From Crystallibacter degradans (lineage in GTDB: Bacteria; Actinomycetota; Actinomycetes; Actinomycetales; Micrococcaceae), in assembly GCF_012952295.1 (NCBI RefSeq), contig NZ_JABBCH010000002.1, positions 1-64,000 of the forward strand: 64,000 bases of DNA, in the 5' to 3' direction. A program made the translations under genes and the position numbers. Each line of letters begins with the position of its first letter. Within the stretch, counting starts at the first letter, position 1. Under the pieces are notes generated by a model that was given only the letters and a program-made list of their open reading frames with translations, was not told the origin of the DNA and did no database searches. Shown piece by piece: positions 47,509-57,476 of this stretch.

Positions 47509-49302
47509 TTATCCCTCCGCGTCCGGGACGGTTGTCGGCAGGGTGAGCGTTTCTTCCGGCTCCTGGGTCTCTTCGGGACCGGAAGAGACGATGTAGGTGA
47601 CGGTGGAGCCTTCCGGGACGGCAGTGCCCGGCGCCGGATCCATGCTGATCACGGTGCCGGCGGGGGCGTCGTTCGGCTCCTCGCCCCCGTTCTGCGGATT
47701 CAAGCCGAGCTGCAGCAGGGACTCGCGCACCTGCTGCTCCGACTGGCCGGAGAGCCCGCCCGGGATATCGACGGTGCCGGGGCCCTCGGAATAACTCACC
47801 GTGATGGTCGCGCCCGGTTCCACCGAGCCGGACGGACTGATGTCGGTCACCAGGCCCTCCTCGACGTCGCTTTGCACCGGATCACCGACGACGCCGAAAC
47901 CGTCGTTCTCGAGCTGCGTACGGACTTCTTCGAAGGGGCGGCCCTGGAAACTCGACGCTACGAGCTGGACGGTATCCGGCGTCGAGGGTTCCCGCGTGGT
48001 GGTGGGTGCGTCCTGGGTCTGGGCGGGTGTGGTCTCGGTGGCTTCCGTAGTGGTGGCCGTAGCCGACCTGCTGGTTGTCGACGACGTCGCGGCCGGAGGC
48101 GGTGTGGACTCATCATCCGTTGCGGTGAGCAGGGGGACCAGCCAGGCGCCGAGGACTGCGAAGAGGATCAGCGCGATCAGTCCGATCAGCGGCCAGGTCC
48201 ACGGACTGCGTCTTTTGCGAGGGTTCTGCGGCGGCACCTCGCCGTCGTCGTCAATATCAGTTTCGGTCCAAGCACGCTCGGCGCCCACCCCGCCGGCCGC
48301 GGCAGCACCTGCAGCAGCGCCAGCGGCAGCACCGCCGACGGCAGGAAGCTGCGAGGTGCCGGCGTCAACGGTCCGCGTGGGAGCCGTCCCTGCGGACGGG
48401 ACCGGGGCGGTAACCGCGCTGGTAGCCGCGTCGCCGCCGTCGAAAAGGAGCATGCCCGGAACGGCGGCTTCGGCCGCGCGGATATTGCCGGCGCGGATGG
48501 CCTCGGCAGCCTCGGCAAGCTTCTCGGCCGTGGCGGGACGGTCGGCGGGATCCTTGGCCAGCATGGACATCAGCAGCGCGCGGATCGGGCGCGGCAGGTT
48601 TTCCTGCAGCGGCGGCGGCGTGTCATTGACCTGTGCCAGGGCAATGGCGATCTGCGACTCCCCGGAGAACGGGCGCGCGCCGGAGAGGCATTCGTAGCCG
48701 ATCACGCCGAGCGAGTAGATGTCGCTCTGGCCTGTGGCGGTCTGGCCGGTGGCCTGCTCCGGAGCAAGATACTGGGCCGTACCCATGACCTGGCCGGTAG
48801 CGGTCAGCGGAACCTGGTCGGCGAGGCGGGCGATGCCGAAGTCCGTGATCTTGACCCGGCGGTCCGGCGTGATCAGCAGGTTTCCGGGCTTGATGTCGCG
48901 GTGCACCAGTCCCTGGGCATGTGCGACGGCGAGGGCACGCGCGGTCTGCGCGATCAGCGACAGGGTACGGTCCGGCGAGAGCACGCGTTCGCGCTCGATG
49001 ATCGTGGACAGCGGCTGGCCGGGAACCAGCTCCATGACCAGATACGCGGAGCCTTCCTCTTCGCCGTAATCGAAGACATTGGCGATGCCCACGTGGTTCA
49101 GCAGTGCTGTGTGGCGTGCTTCGGCCCGGAAGCGGTTCAGGAAGCCCGGGTCACCGGTGTACTCCTCTTTGAGGATTTTGACGGCGACAATGCGGCCCAG
49201 GACCTTGTCCTGTGCCTTCCAGACTTCACCCATGCCGCCAATGGCGATACGTTCGGTGAGCTGGTATCTGCCGCCTAAGGTGATACCCGATGTAGGCCTC
49301 AC
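47509..49302 (-). CDS. pknA: Ser/Thr protein kinase PknA with two PASTA domains
   Basis: 597 residues. The kinase domain (about 12-275) has [27 protein letters not shown] and DFGIARL. An Ala-rich linker, one helix (about 365-388) and a Thr/Ser-rich stretch follow. Two PASTA repeats ([20 protein letters not shown] and [19 protein letters not shown]) complete the protein. Mycobacterial PknA lacks PASTA repeats. Its start overlaps pbpA by 4 bases, so the two are coupled. It works with PknB in growth control. Confidence 0.94.
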   Translation of the reverse strand: MRPTSGITLGGRYQLTERIAIGGMGEVWKAQDKVLGRIVAVKILKEEYTGDPGFLNRFRAEARHTALLNHVGIANVFDYGEEEGSAYLVMELVPGQPLSTIIERERVLSPDRTLSLIAQTARALAVAHAQGLVHRDIKPGNLLITPDRRVKITDFGIARLADQVPLTATGQVMGTAQYLAPEQATGQTATGQSDIYSLGVIGYECLSGARPFSGESQIAIALAQVNDTPPPLQENLPRPIRALLMSMLAKDPADRPATAEKLAEAAEAIRAGNIRAAEAAVPGMLLFDGGDAATSAVTAPVPSAGTAPTRTVDAGTSQLPAVGGAAAGAAAGAAAAGGVGAERAWTETDIDDDGEVPPQNPRKRRSPWTWPLIGLIALILFAVLGAWLVPLLTATDDESTPPPAATSSTTSRSATATTTEATETTPAQTQDAPTTTREPSTPDTVQLVASSFQGRPFEEVRTQLENDGFGVVGDPVQSDVEEGLVTDISPSGSVEPGATITVSYSEGPGTVDIPGGLSGQSEQQVRESLLQLGLNPQNGGEEPNDAPAGTVISMDPAPGTAVPEGSTVTYIVSSGPEETQEPEETLTLPTTVPDAEG

Positions 49303-50747
49303 TTATTTAACACCGCCTCTAGGAGTTTCTGAGCGTTCGGACTAGTCAGTTGGGAGCCGGTGGCCAGGTCCACATCTTCAATGACGATGCTGACCACGGC
49401 CTCCGGGTCATCGGCGGGAGCGAACCCGGTGAACCAGGAGTTATTGCCCTCGCTGCCGGCCATCAGCTCTGCGGTTCCGGTTTTCCCGGCAACCTCGACG
49501 CCGGGAATGGCAGCTCCGTTGGCAATACCGCGGTCCACAGCGTTGACCATCCACTGCTGGATGAGCTCCGCATTCTCTGCGGACAGGGAACGTTGCAGTT
49601 CTTCGGGTTCCGGGCTGTCAAGCACCCGCAGGTCGGGAGCGCGGACTGTGCGCACAAGATTCGGCTTCATCAGGACGCCGTCATTGGCGATGGCGGCGCT
49701 CACCATAGCTACCTGGAGCGGAGTCACGCGGACGTCGTATTGGCCGATCGCGGCCTGGGCCAGCAGATCGTCGCTCATGCCGGTGGGGAACTGGCTGGCG
49801 GTAACGGGAATCGGAATCTTGTAGGCTTCGCCGAAGCCGAACTTCCGAGCCTGCTCGGCAATGGCGTCCTCGCCGAGGTCCATGGCGATCTGTGCAAAGG
49901 GCGTGTTGCAGGACTGCTCCAGAGCAAAGGAGAAATCAACGGTGGTACGTGCCGCGCAACCGCCGTTGACATAGTTCGGCAGGGAGATGTTGGTTCCGGG
50001 CAGGGGCAGCTCGGCCGGGTTGTCCAGCTCGCTGTCCGCGTCGTATTCGCCTGACTCGAGAGCGGCTGCGGTGTCGACCAGCTTGAAGACCGAACCCGGT
50101 GCCAGGAGGCTCTGCGTGGCCGGATTGGTGAACGGCGAGAGACCGGCCACTTCCTCCAACTCGGCCATGTTCGAGGTGACTTCCTCGGTGTTATGTCCCG
50201 CCAGCAGGTTGGGGTCGAAGCTGGGCTTGGAGGCCATGGCCAGGATGTTTCCCGTATCCGGTTCCATCACCACGATGGACCCCTTCATCCCGTCGGGGAT
50301 CATGTCGAAGGCCATCTGCTGAAGCTCCGGATCCAGCGTCAGTTCCACCGAAGCACCTTCGACCTGGGACCCCGAGAACAGCTGCAGAATCCGGTCATAG
50401 AAGAAGTCGTTGCTGTTGCCCGACAGCTCCTCATTCATGGCTGCTTCCATTTGCGTGGCGCTGTAGACCAGCGAATAGAACCCGGTGATGGGTGCATAGA
50501 GTTCGGGCTCGTTGTAAACGCGCTGGTACTCGAACTCGTCGTCGGACGGGACCGACTCCACAATGGGATCTCCGCCGACCAGAATGGCGCCGCGGTTCTT
50601 ATCGAAGTTCTTGTACAGGGTGCGGCTGTTCCAGTCATTGGCATTAAGATCGTCCGCCTCAAAGAACTGCACCACGGTTAGGGAACCGAAGAGCAACGCG
50701 AACATGGCTATCGCGACTACCCACGTATTTCTGATGGCCTGGTTCAT
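49299..50747 (-). CDS. pbpA: Penicillin-binding protein 2 / PbpA (class B transpeptidase)
   Basis: 482 residues from ATG 50747, with GGAGGTG upstream; the long upstream frame is a shadow of rodA. An N-terminal membrane anchor (about 8-28) precedes the periplasmic PBP fold. The active site has SVFK (in [12 protein letters not shown]), SCN (in LEQSCNTPF) and KTG (in [10 protein letters not shown]). It crosslinks peptidoglycan as partner of the RodA/FtsW-type polymerase encoded just upstream, with a 4-base overlap. Confidence 0.95.
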   Translation of the reverse strand: MNQAIRNTWVVAIAMFALLFGSLTVVQFFEADDLNANDWNSRTLYKNFDKNRGAILVGGDPIVESVPSDDEFEYQRVYNEPELYAPITGFYSLVYSATQMEAAMNEELSGNSNDFFYDRILQLFSGSQVEGASVELTLDPELQQMAFDMIPDGMKGSIVVMEPDTGNILAMASKPSFDPNLLAGHNTEEVTSNMAELEEVAGLSPFTNPATQSLLAPGSVFKLVDTAAALESGEYDADSELDNPAELPLPGTNISLPNYVNGGCAARTTVDFSFALEQSCNTPFAQIAMDLGEDAIAEQARKFGFGEAYKIPIPVTASQFPTGMSDDLLAQAAIGQYDVRVTPLQVAMVSAAIANDGVLMKPNLVRTVRAPDLRVLDSPEPEELQRSLSAENAELIQQWMVNAVDRGIANGAAIPGVEVAGKTGTAELMAGSEGNNSWFTGFAPADDPEAVVSIVIEDVDLATGSQLTSPNAQKLLEAVLNK

Positions 50748-52189
50748 GGCTTCTTCACCTCCACGGTGCGGTGCGGATCCTGGTTCTTCGCGGGTTTGCT
50801 GCCCAGGGCTTTGATGCGCGCCAGGCCCCGTTGCCGTGGCCGGCCGCTGCTGATCGGACCGGTCATGGCGGGCCGCCGGGCGGCGTCGGAAATCAGCAGC
50901 AGCAGCGCGATGATCAGCCAGTTGGCGAGCAGGGAGGAACCGCCGGCAGCCATAAAGGGTGTGGTCAAGCCGGTCAGCGGGATCAAGCGGGTGACGCCGC
51001 CGATGACTACAAAGCACTGCAGTGCCAGTGTGAAGGACAGGCCTGTGGCGAGCAGTTTGCCGAAGGAATCGCGGGTGCCGAGGGCGGCGCGGATGCCGCG
51101 GCTGACCAGCAACACGTAAAGCATGACAATGGCCGACAAACCGATGAGGCCGAGTTCTTCGCCCATCGCGGCGATAATCATGTCGCTGTTGGCGAAGGTA
51201 ACGAGGTCCGGCCGTCCCTGGCCAAGTCCGGTGCCGGTCAAGCCGCCGCTGGCCAGACCGAACAGGCCCTGGACAATCTGGTGGCTGCCGCCGATGCGGT
51301 TGTAGACCTCCGGGTCAAAAGCGTTGAGCCAGCCGTCGATCCGGGCGGTCACATGCGGGAAGAGCTTGAAGGCGACAAACCCGCCGAATGCGATCATGAC
51401 CAGGCCGATCAGGATCCAGCTGACCCGGCTGGTGGCAATGTAGATCATCGCCATGAACAGTCCGAAGAAAAGGATGGAGGAACCGAGATCCCGCTGGAAA
51501 ATCAGGACGCCGATGCTGACTAGCCAGGCAACCACCATGGGGCCCATGTCTTTCCAGCGCGGCAGCTGCAGGGGGCCCAGCTTCTTGCCGGCCAGCAGGA
51601 TCAGGTCCCGGTTTGTCGATAGATAACCGGCGAAGAATATAGCGAGGGTGATCTTCGCAATTTCACCTGGCTGGAAGGTGGCGAACCCGAGGTTGATCCA
51701 GATCCGCGCCCCGTTGAGCTCCATGCCGATGCCGGGCAGGAGGGGAAGCATCAGCAGGACGGCGCTAACTATCAGGGAAATGTACGTGAAGCGGCGCAGG
51801 ACACGGTGGTCCCGGAGCAGCCAGATCACAGCGATGAGGACAGCAATGGCCATGCCGGTCCACAGCAGCTGGCGGTTCGCGGCTTGGTCTCCGGTTGCGA
51901 TGTCAATCCGGTGGATCATGGCCAGACCGAGGCCGTTCATGGCGGTCACGACGGGAAGTATTATCGGGTCGGCATATTTCGCGCGGATGCGCAGCACTAT
52001 ATGCACGGCGAAGACTAGGAAGATGAGCGTGGACCCCTGAACGAAGAAATCCGAGTCAAGGGCCTGGTCCTGGTCCAGTCCGACCAGGAAGTTCGCGCCT
52101 ACGCCGACAGCAAGGGCAAGAATCAGCAGCAGCAACTCAACGTTGCGGCGGGGCTTGGGGACGGTCGTGATGTTACTCAACGGGACCAC
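50744..52189 (-). CDS. rodA: RodA/FtsW-type peptidoglycan glycosyltransferase
   Basis: 481 residues from GTG 52189, overlapping the pstP end by 17 bases. It has ten or more helices and SEDS-family motifs such as ELNGARIWINLGFATFQPGEIAKI and the C-terminal GVTRLIPLTGLTTPFMAAGGSSLLANW (seen in part here as RLIPLTGLTTPFMAAGGSS). It polymerises lipid II glycan chains and pairs with PbpA. The C-terminal tail is basic and cytoplasmic. Confidence 0.95.
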   Translation of the reverse strand: MVPLSNITTVPKPRRNVELLLLILALAVGVGANFLVGLDQDQALDSDFFVQGSTLIFLVFAVHIVLRIRAKYADPIILPVVTAMNGLGLAMIHRIDIATGDQAANRQLLWTGMAIAVLIAVIWLLRDHRVLRRFTYISLIVSAVLLMLPLLPGIGMELNGARIWINLGFATFQPGEIAKITLAIFFAGYLSTNRDLILLAGKKLGPLQLPRWKDMGPMVVAWLVSIGVLIFQRDLGSSILFFGLFMAMIYIATSRVSWILIGLVMIAFGGFVAFKLFPHVTARIDGWLNAFDPEVYNRIGGSHQIVQGLFGLASGGLTGTGLGQGRPDLVTFANSDMIIAAMGEELGLIGLSAIVMLYVLLVSRGIRAALGTRDSFGKLLATGLSFTLALQCFVVIGGVTRLIPLTGLTTPFMAAGGSSLLANWLIIALLLLISDAARRPAMTGPISSGRPRQRGLARIKALGSKPAKNQDPHRTVEVKKP

Positions 52190-53813
52190 CTAGGCATTCG
52201 GGCGGAATGGTCGGCGTCGGCTGGGGTGTTGGGGTCCCGCCGGCGGCGGAAGCGGTTGGCCTTGCCGTCGACTCTGCTGCCTCCGGCGACGGGGATGCCG
52301 CCGGGGACGGCGGCTCAGAGGGCGAGGAGGTAGACCTCTCACCGCCCGGCGAAGGCGTTGGCGTGGGCACGGGATCAGGACAGTTCCGGCGGCTGGTGAC
52401 CCGCAGGCTTTCCACGATTTCTTCGGCATGTTCCAGATCCCGTGCCGGAATGCTGGAGTTCAGCCGTTGCTGCTGGTACACGGGCAGACTCTCCAGCCGG
52501 ATGTTGTAAGCGGTGTCCAGATGGGACAACTCGATGGGACCGATGTTCTGCGAGACCCCATTATAGATGGCGACGCGGCCCTCAAACTGGCTAACGAAAT
52601 ACTGGGTCTGGGTCCAGAGGTAGCCGAACCACAGGACGGCCACCAGGAGTATGGACATCACGGCGAGAAAAGCAGGCACGATCCAGCCGCGCCGTACGGG
52701 CTCCTCCGGTTCATCGTCAGCCGGGCTTTCGGCCGAAGGGGCCTTGTGGGTGAGCAGAGCGGCAGCGCGGCGTTGCGTGGAGTGCTGGGTAACGATCGGG
52801 ATCTGGCCGGTCTCCGTGGCAAGGGCAGCGGCACCTACAAGCACGTGCGGCCGGGTGGAGAGTTCGCGGCGGATCAAGTCGGCCCGTACCGCGCCGATGG
52901 GATTGCCGGACAGGTCCACGGCGTCCGCCGCGCCATCCGCGACGGACGCAGCTGCGGCGGTGCCGTCGTCGTTATTTTGCCGGCCGGTGGAAGCAGTGGC
53001 AGCGGGGACGGCAGCAGCATCATCGATCAAGGCGTCGTCGGGCTCCGGCTGCGTATTCAACCGGACGGCCGCGGCGGCCAGATCCGCTTCGGTAGCCTCC
53101 ACTACTTCGACCATGACAACGGTGACATTGTCCGGTGCCCCGCCCTCAAGCGTGAGCTCCACGAGTTTGTCCACCGTGTCCTGAAGCGAATCCGAATAGC
53201 GGACGGCGTCTTCGATCACGTGGTCCGGCACGACGGCGTCGAGCCCGTCCGAGGACAGCAACCACTTCTCGCCGGCCTCGGCAGGGTGTGAAGCCAGATC
53301 CAGTTCCGGGCTGGCATCCACATCGCCCAAGACCCGCATCAGCACATTGCGGTGCGGATGCACCTCCGCCTCTTCGGGACGCAGCCGGCCCTCATCGATC
53401 AACCGCTGGACGAAGGTGTGGTCGATGCTGACCTGTTCGAAGGTCCCGTTCTTGAGCCGGTAGGCGCGCGAGTCCCCGATATGCGCGAACTCGAGCCGGT
53501 CATCGTGGAGCAGCAGGGCCGTCACCGTGGTGCCCATGCCGGCGAGCTTGGGGCTGGTCTGCACAAGCTCGGAAAGGATGGAGTTGGCGGTCTGGATTTC
53601 GTCTGCGAGGACGTTGGCGGGGTCCTCGTGGTCGCTGCGGTCCAGATGGACCAGGTCCAGGACAGTGGAAGCGGAGGCGACATCGCCGCCCGCATGGCCA
53701 CCCATGCCATCTGCCACAACAGCCAGATGGTGCCCGGCGTAGGCGGAATCATCATTCTTGGAACGGGACTTGCCTACATCCGACCGCGCCGCGTAGCGCA
53801 GGATCAATGCCAT
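52173..53813 (-). CDS. pstP: PP2C-type Ser/Thr protein phosphatase
   Basis: 546 residues. The phosphatase domain (about 5-235) shows VVADGMGGHAGGDVAS, IGDSRAYRL, LSSDGL and GAPDNVTVVMVEV, the metal-binding PP2C motifs. A variable linker, a membrane helix (about 377-399, VPAFLAVMSILLVAVLWFGY) and an external Ser/Pro-rich C-terminus follow. It reverses phosphorylation by PknA and PknB. It starts 2 bases after fhaB and overlaps rodA. Confidence 0.95.
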   Translation of the reverse strand: MALILRYAARSDVGKSRSKNDDSAYAGHHLAVVADGMGGHAGGDVASASTVLDLVHLDRSDHEDPANVLADEIQTANSILSELVQTSPKLAGMGTTVTALLLHDDRLEFAHIGDSRAYRLKNGTFEQVSIDHTFVQRLIDEGRLRPEEAEVHPHRNVLMRVLGDVDASPELDLASHPAEAGEKWLLSSDGLDAVVPDHVIEDAVRYSDSLQDTVDKLVELTLEGGAPDNVTVVMVEVVEATEADLAAAAVRLNTQPEPDDALIDDAAAVPAATASTGRQNNDDGTAAAASVADGAADAVDLSGNPIGAVRADLIRRELSTRPHVLVGAAALATETGQIPIVTQHSTQRRAAALLTHKAPSAESPADDEPEEPVRRGWIVPAFLAVMSILLVAVLWFGYLWTQTQYFVSQFEGRVAIYNGVSQNIGPIELSHLDTAYNIRLESLPVYQQQRLNSSIPARDLEHAEEIVESLRVTSRRNCPDPVPTPTPSPGGERSTSSPSEPPSPAASPSPEAAESTARPTASAAGGTPTPQPTPTIPPECLGGPVE

Positions 53814-53815
53814 GG

Positions 53816-54298
53816 CTATGGCCTCAATTCAATGACCGTCTTACCGATCCGGATGGGTGCGCCGGGTTCAACCGGCAGGGCGCGTGTCAGTTGCGTATCC
53901 CCTAAGTAGGTCCCGTTGGTGGAACCCAAATCCTCGATGAACCAGCGGCTGCCCTGAGGGAACAACCTGGCGTGGCGGCCCGACGCATAATCGTCTTCGA
54001 GCACGAGTGTTGCTTCCTGCGCTCTGCCCAGCAGGATCGGACTGGCTGCGAGGTCAAGCGTCTTGCCGGCCAGGGGGCCTTCGACGACGATCAGTCTGTG
54101 CGCCTGAACGCGCGGCGGTGCGGCGTGCTGCTCGGCCAGATCCGGATTCTTGCGAGCCTGTCGTGCCGTCGGGGCACCGGTCTTGTCCTTTTTGCCGATC
54201 ATCAGGTCCCTGCGAAGTGCGGAGATGATGCTGATGATCAGGAGCCAGAGCAAGATCAGGAATCCGAAGCGCAGGGCGGTTACTACCAGATCGTCCAT
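53816..54298 (-). CDS. fhaB: FHA-domain protein FhaB (FipA-like)
   Basis: 160 residues. An N-terminal membrane helix (about 8-25, LRFGFLILLWLLIISII) precedes a basic linker and a C-terminal FHA domain (about 75-150). The FHA phosphothreonine-binding residues are in ILLGRAQEATLVLEDDYASGRHARLF and DLGSTNGTYLG. It docks phosphorylated partners of PknA/PknB at the membrane. Its ATG shares one base with the fhaA stop (TGATG). Confidence 0.94.
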   Translation of the reverse strand: MDDLVVTALRFGFLILLWLLIISIISALRRDLMIGKKDKTGAPTARQARKNPDLAEQHAAPPRVQAHRLIVVEGPLAGKTLDLAASPILLGRAQEATLVLEDDYASGRHARLFPQGSRWFIEDLGSTNGTYLGDTQLTRALPVEPGAPIRIGKTVIELRP

Positions 54299-55038
54299 CA
54301 GGCCCCGCCGCCCCGTGCCGGCAGCAGACGGAAAGTAATGCGGGTACGGCCCATCGTGATCACGGTCCCGTCAGTCAGGTCCTCCTGGCCATGGATGCGT
54401 TGGCCGTTGACAAAGCTGCCGTTGGTGGAGCCGAGATCCACGGCAGTGGCGGATCCACCTTCCGTACGGATTTCAAGATGCTTGCGGGAGACCCCCGTGT
54501 CGTCGATGAGGATGTCCGCTTCGGATGACCGGCCGAGAACGATGGAGGGTGCGTTCAAAGAATAGCGCTGGCCTTCGATCTCCAGGACGGGCTGAAGTCT
54601 GGTGGGTTGGCGGGCAGGCGCCGCCGGCGCGGCCGGTCTGCGTGGCTGGGAGGCCGGCTCAGCACCGGACTTTTCCGCCGAGGAGTCGATTTCAAAATCC
54701 CCAGGCTTGAGTTCGTCGTCGTGATTAAAGGAAACGCGTACAGCACCCTGCAGCGTGTACTTCTGGCTGTTCACGTGGTTGATCACCACATCGCACAGTT
54801 CTTCCGCCAGGGTGGAGCCCCACTGCTGGGCCATGGCGTAATCCGCACCGCTGAGCCGGATCTCGAATACATTGGGGGCAAGCGTGCGTCCCTGGGCCAG
54901 GGTGATGGAGCGGTTGTCGAGTTCGCGGCGCAGGCGGCTCGCGATTTCCACCGGCTGGACCTGGCCTTTTCCGCCCACCGAGAAGGCACCGCGGACCATC
55001 TTTTCGATGCCGCGTTCAACGTTATCCAGTAAGCCCAC
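54298..55038 (-). CDS. fhaA: FHA-domain protein FhaA
   Basis: 246 residues from GTG 55038 with GGAGG upstream; the ORF could start at 55080 but the family begins GLLDNVERGIEKMVRGAFS. The N-terminal DUF3662 domain (about 1-120) is followed by a Pro/Ala linker and a C-terminal FHA domain (about 160-240), with GRSSEADILIDDTGVSRKH and DLGSTNGSFVNG. In mycobacteria FhaA binds the phosphorylated MviN pseudokinase; here that partner would be the protein at 7246-8922. It is the first gene of the wall-control operon. Confidence 0.94.
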   Translation of the reverse strand: MGLLDNVERGIEKMVRGAFSVGGKGQVQPVEIASRLRRELDNRSITLAQGRTLAPNVFEIRLSGADYAMAQQWGSTLAEELCDVVINHVNSQKYTLQGAVRVSFNHDDELKPGDFEIDSSAEKSGAEPASQPRRPAAPAAPARQPTRLQPVLEIEGQRYSLNAPSIVLGRSSEADILIDDTGVSRKHLEIRTEGGSATAVDLGSTNGSFVNGQRIHGQEDLTDGTVITMGRTRITFRLLPARGGGA

Positions 55039-55464
55039 TGGCTGCCTCCTCTCCTTGGTATAGCGGTCCGCGCATGCCACGAGGGCACGCCCGTAGGACG
55101 ATTATCCACTTCGATACTACTTGTGACTGGTCCAAAAGGCTTTAACGCTAACGTTTCCCCGCCACCGAAAGTTGCCGTGCAGTGGCGAAGGTCACCTTGG
55201 GTGCTCATGCTCCATTTTCCGTCTCCGGCAGTGTTCCAGAGCGAGCGGCGGCGTTCAACTCGGCGTGCGCGTTCCGCTGGCCTGCCCGCGCGAAGCCGTT
55301 TGTTTCAGGGGATGCAAGGGCCCGCATCCTGTCCCAATGGACTTGGGCGCGCTTCCCAACACCCCCGGTTTTGGTGCACGAATCCGCCGATTGGGAATTT
55401 CGGCAGGTTTCAGGCTAGTATTGATCTCGCTGTTCTTGCAGGAAACGATCTGCAAGGAAGTTGC
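55039..55464. other. Divergent spacer between fhaA and tRNA-Leu
   Basis: 426 bases without a supportable gene; open frames here are short and unrelated. It should hold the promoters of the fhaA operon and tRNA-Leu. A TAGTAT about 50 bases before the tRNA could be its -10. Confidence 0.5.
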
Positions 55465-55547
55465 GCGCGAGTGGCGGAACGGCAGACGCGCTGGCTTCAG
55501 GTGCCAGTGTCCGAAAGGGCGTGGGGGTTCAAATCCCCCCTCGCGCA
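55465..55547 (+). tRNA. tRNA-Leu (CAG)
   Basis: 83 bases, class II with a long variable arm. The acceptor GCGCGAG pairs with CTCGCGC, and the discriminator is A. The anticodon loop TTCAGGT gives CAG. The T-arm is GGGGGTTCAAATCCCCC. There is no encoded CCA. Its place upstream of fhaA matches other actinobacteria. Confidence 0.97.
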
Positions 55548-55554
55548 CGCAGAA

Positions 55555-55588
55555 CTTCAGCCCCGGTCTTTGGACCGGGGCTGAAGTG
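55555..55588 (+). terminator. Terminator after tRNA-Leu
   Basis: A perfect 14-base stem CTTCAGCCCCGGTC with a 4-base loop, 8 bases past the tRNA. The T-run is short. Confidence 0.85.
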
Positions 55589-55657
55589 TTTAAGGCGTGC
55601 CCCCGAGACGCTCCCGCACCTTCCCCGCAGCGCGACGGCCGGGGTAGTCTTCACGGC

Positions 55658-56038
55658 ATGCGTATCAAAATGTGCAGCATCCATGTCCAGAACCCCGCCG
55701 AAGCGTTCAAGTTCTACACCGAAACGCTTGGCTTCGAGGAACTCATGGCGATGCCGGAACACCAGTTATTCATCGTTAAGTCGCCGGACGAGGGGCAGGG
55801 CGCCGGCCTGCTCTTGGAACCGAGCGACAACCCCATTGGCGAGGCCTACATGAGGGGCGTGTACGACGCCGGTATGGCCGCCATTGTTTTCGGCGTTCCC
55901 GATGTGCAGGCGGAATATGAGCGGCTCACAGCAAAGGGTGTGAAGTTCACCGGGGAACCGGAGGTGGATCCCAGCGGTGCGATGTCAGCGGTCTTCGATG
56001 ACAGCTGCGGAAACCTGATCCAGCTCCACCAGGACTGA
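55658..56038 (+). CDS. VOC (glyoxalase/bleomycin-resistance) family protein
   Basis: 126 residues from ATG 55658; the frame is open far upstream across the tRNA, which is a shadow. It is a single VOC domain made of two beta-alpha-beta units: CSIHVQNPAEAFKFYTETLGFEE at the start and VFDDSCGNLIQLHQD at the end, where a metal-binding glutamate would normally sit (here Q). Members bind small ligands or metals, and this one cannot be assigned a substrate. Its start lacks a strong ribosome-binding site. Confidence 0.85.
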   Translation: MRIKMCSIHVQNPAEAFKFYTETLGFEELMAMPEHQLFIVKSPDEGQGAGLLLEPSDNPIGEAYMRGVYDAGMAAIVFGVPDVQAEYERLTAKGVKFTGEPEVDPSGAMSAVFDDSCGNLIQLHQD

Positions 56039-56102
56039 CGGCCGACCGCCGCACTCTCCGTCCGCCGCGGCGCCGAGAGCCGGACGGAGAGTGCGGTACC
56101 GG

Positions 56103-56498
56103 TTACTTGGCTTTCTTGTCTTCGTCCTTCTTGGCTTCGTCCCTGAGACGTAGCTCCTCGGCACGGACCGCGGCGAACGAAGCACGTTCGGCGACCAGCC
56201 ACTGCGGCGGGTTCTGCAGCAGCTCGGTAATTTCCGCCGTCGTCAGCGGTTCGGTGACCCCGCCGCGGGCGAGACCGCTGATGGACACGTTGAGTTTCCG
56301 GGCAACCTCGGGGCGGGGATGCGGACCGTTGCGGCGCAGCTCTTCAAGCCACTGCGGCGGATTGGACTGCAGTTCGCTGAATTCTTCGCGCGACACCGGG
56401 TTGTCCTGGAATTCCTGCGGGGCGGCCGGGAGATAAATGCCCAGCTTCTTGGCTGCCGTGGCAGGTTTCATGGACTGGGAGGATTTCGCGCTTGTCAT
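56103..56498 (-). CDS. DUF5997 family protein
   Basis: 131 residues. Two similar blocks carry the motif NPPQWLEELRRNGPH and NPPQWLVAERASF, separated by VARKLNVSISGLARGG. There is no membrane segment, and a Lys/Asp/Glu-rich tail ends it. I match it to DUF5997, which often lies divergent from the LysR-substrate-domain gene, as here. The function is unknown; the GLARGG helix could be DNA-binding. Confidence 0.78.
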   Translation of the reverse strand: MTSAKSSQSMKPATAAKKLGIYLPAAPQEFQDNPVSREEFSELQSNPPQWLEELRRNGPHPRPEVARKLNVSISGLARGGVTEPLTTAEITELLQNPPQWLVAERASFAAVRAEELRLRDEAKKDEDKKAK

Positions 56499-56622
56499 GG
56501 CTCAAGCGTAACTGTCTTGGGCTAAGGTGTTGAAGAGCTTGGTGCGGCCCCTCGCTGGGACTGCCTGCGCGGCCGGCGCCGGAACAGACGAAGCGTCGGC
56601 CAGGCCGGCCGGAAGGAGTCGC

Positions 56623-57423
56623 ATGGATGCACAAGTACCGCCGTTGCCGGCCTTGCGGATCGCGATTGTGCCCGGCGTGACGCCTGGGAAGTGGGTCCGG
56701 CGTTGGGAAGAACGCGTCCCGGACGTCACGCTCAGCGTTTTCGCTTGCGAAGAAGCCGAACAGGCCGCTGTGCTGTGGGATGGCCGGGCGGATCTTAGCT
56801 TTGTGCGCCTGCCGGTGGACCGTGAGGGCCTGAGCATCATCCCCTTATATACAGAGCTGCCGGTGGTGGTCGCGCCCAAAGACCACGACATAGAGCTTTA
56901 CGACGACGACGTGCCGCTGGCCGAGCTGGACGGCCAGAACTTCCTGGATCCGGTGGAAATGGGCGGAGCCAAGACCGGCGTGGAAGTAGTGGCCTCCGGA
57001 GCCGGGCTGATGATCCTGCCGATGTCCGTGGCGAGGCTGCATAACCGCAAAGACGTGGTCTATAAACCCCTGTCGGGTGCCCCCGAAACGCAAATCGGGG
57101 TGGCATGGATAACCGACAGGACCAACGAAACCATCGAAGAGTTCATCGGGATTGTCCGCGGCCGCACCGCCAACAGCTCCCGGCAGCCGTCCGCCCAACA
57201 GGAGGCCGGACAGAAGGACTCCAAAGCCGGACGCAAGCCTGCCGGCGGAAGCGACGGCAAAGCCGGCCAGGCGAAGGGGAGCCAATCAAAAGGAGGCCAA
57301 ACGGCGGGCAAGGCCAAGAGCGGTTCCGGCAAAAGCGGCTTTGCAAAAGGCAGGCAGCAAAAGGGCGGGCCGGCAAAGGGCGGCAAGCCGCGGGGCAAAG
57401 GCCCGCGCAAGGGCGGCCGCTGA
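56623..57423 (+). CDS. LysR-type substrate-binding domain protein without DNA-binding domain
   Basis: 266 residues from ATG 56623 with AAGGAG upstream; the frame opens at 56527. Residues 8-185 form a LysR effector-binding fold (LRIAIVPGVTPGKWVRRWEE, LYTELPVVVAPKDHDIE and GAGLMILPMSVARL), but no N-terminal helix-turn-helix is present. A Lys/Gly/Ser/Ala low-complexity tail (about 190-266) follows and may bind nucleic acid nonspecifically. It is divergent from the DUF5997 gene. The role is unknown. Confidence 0.8.
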   Translation: MDAQVPPLPALRIAIVPGVTPGKWVRRWEERVPDVTLSVFACEEAEQAAVLWDGRADLSFVRLPVDREGLSIIPLYTELPVVVAPKDHDIELYDDDVPLAELDGQNFLDPVEMGGAKTGVEVVASGAGLMILPMSVARLHNRKDVVYKPLSGAPETQIGVAWITDRTNETIEEFIGIVRGRTANSSRQPSAQQEAGQKDSKAGRKPAGGSDGKAGQAKGSQSKGGQTAGKAKSGSGKSGFAKGRQQKGGPAKGGKPRGKGPRKGGR

Positions 57424-57476
57424 CCCGCCGGTGCCCGGCGGCAGAGGCAGACCGGCTTCGCCATTAGGGTGGAGCT

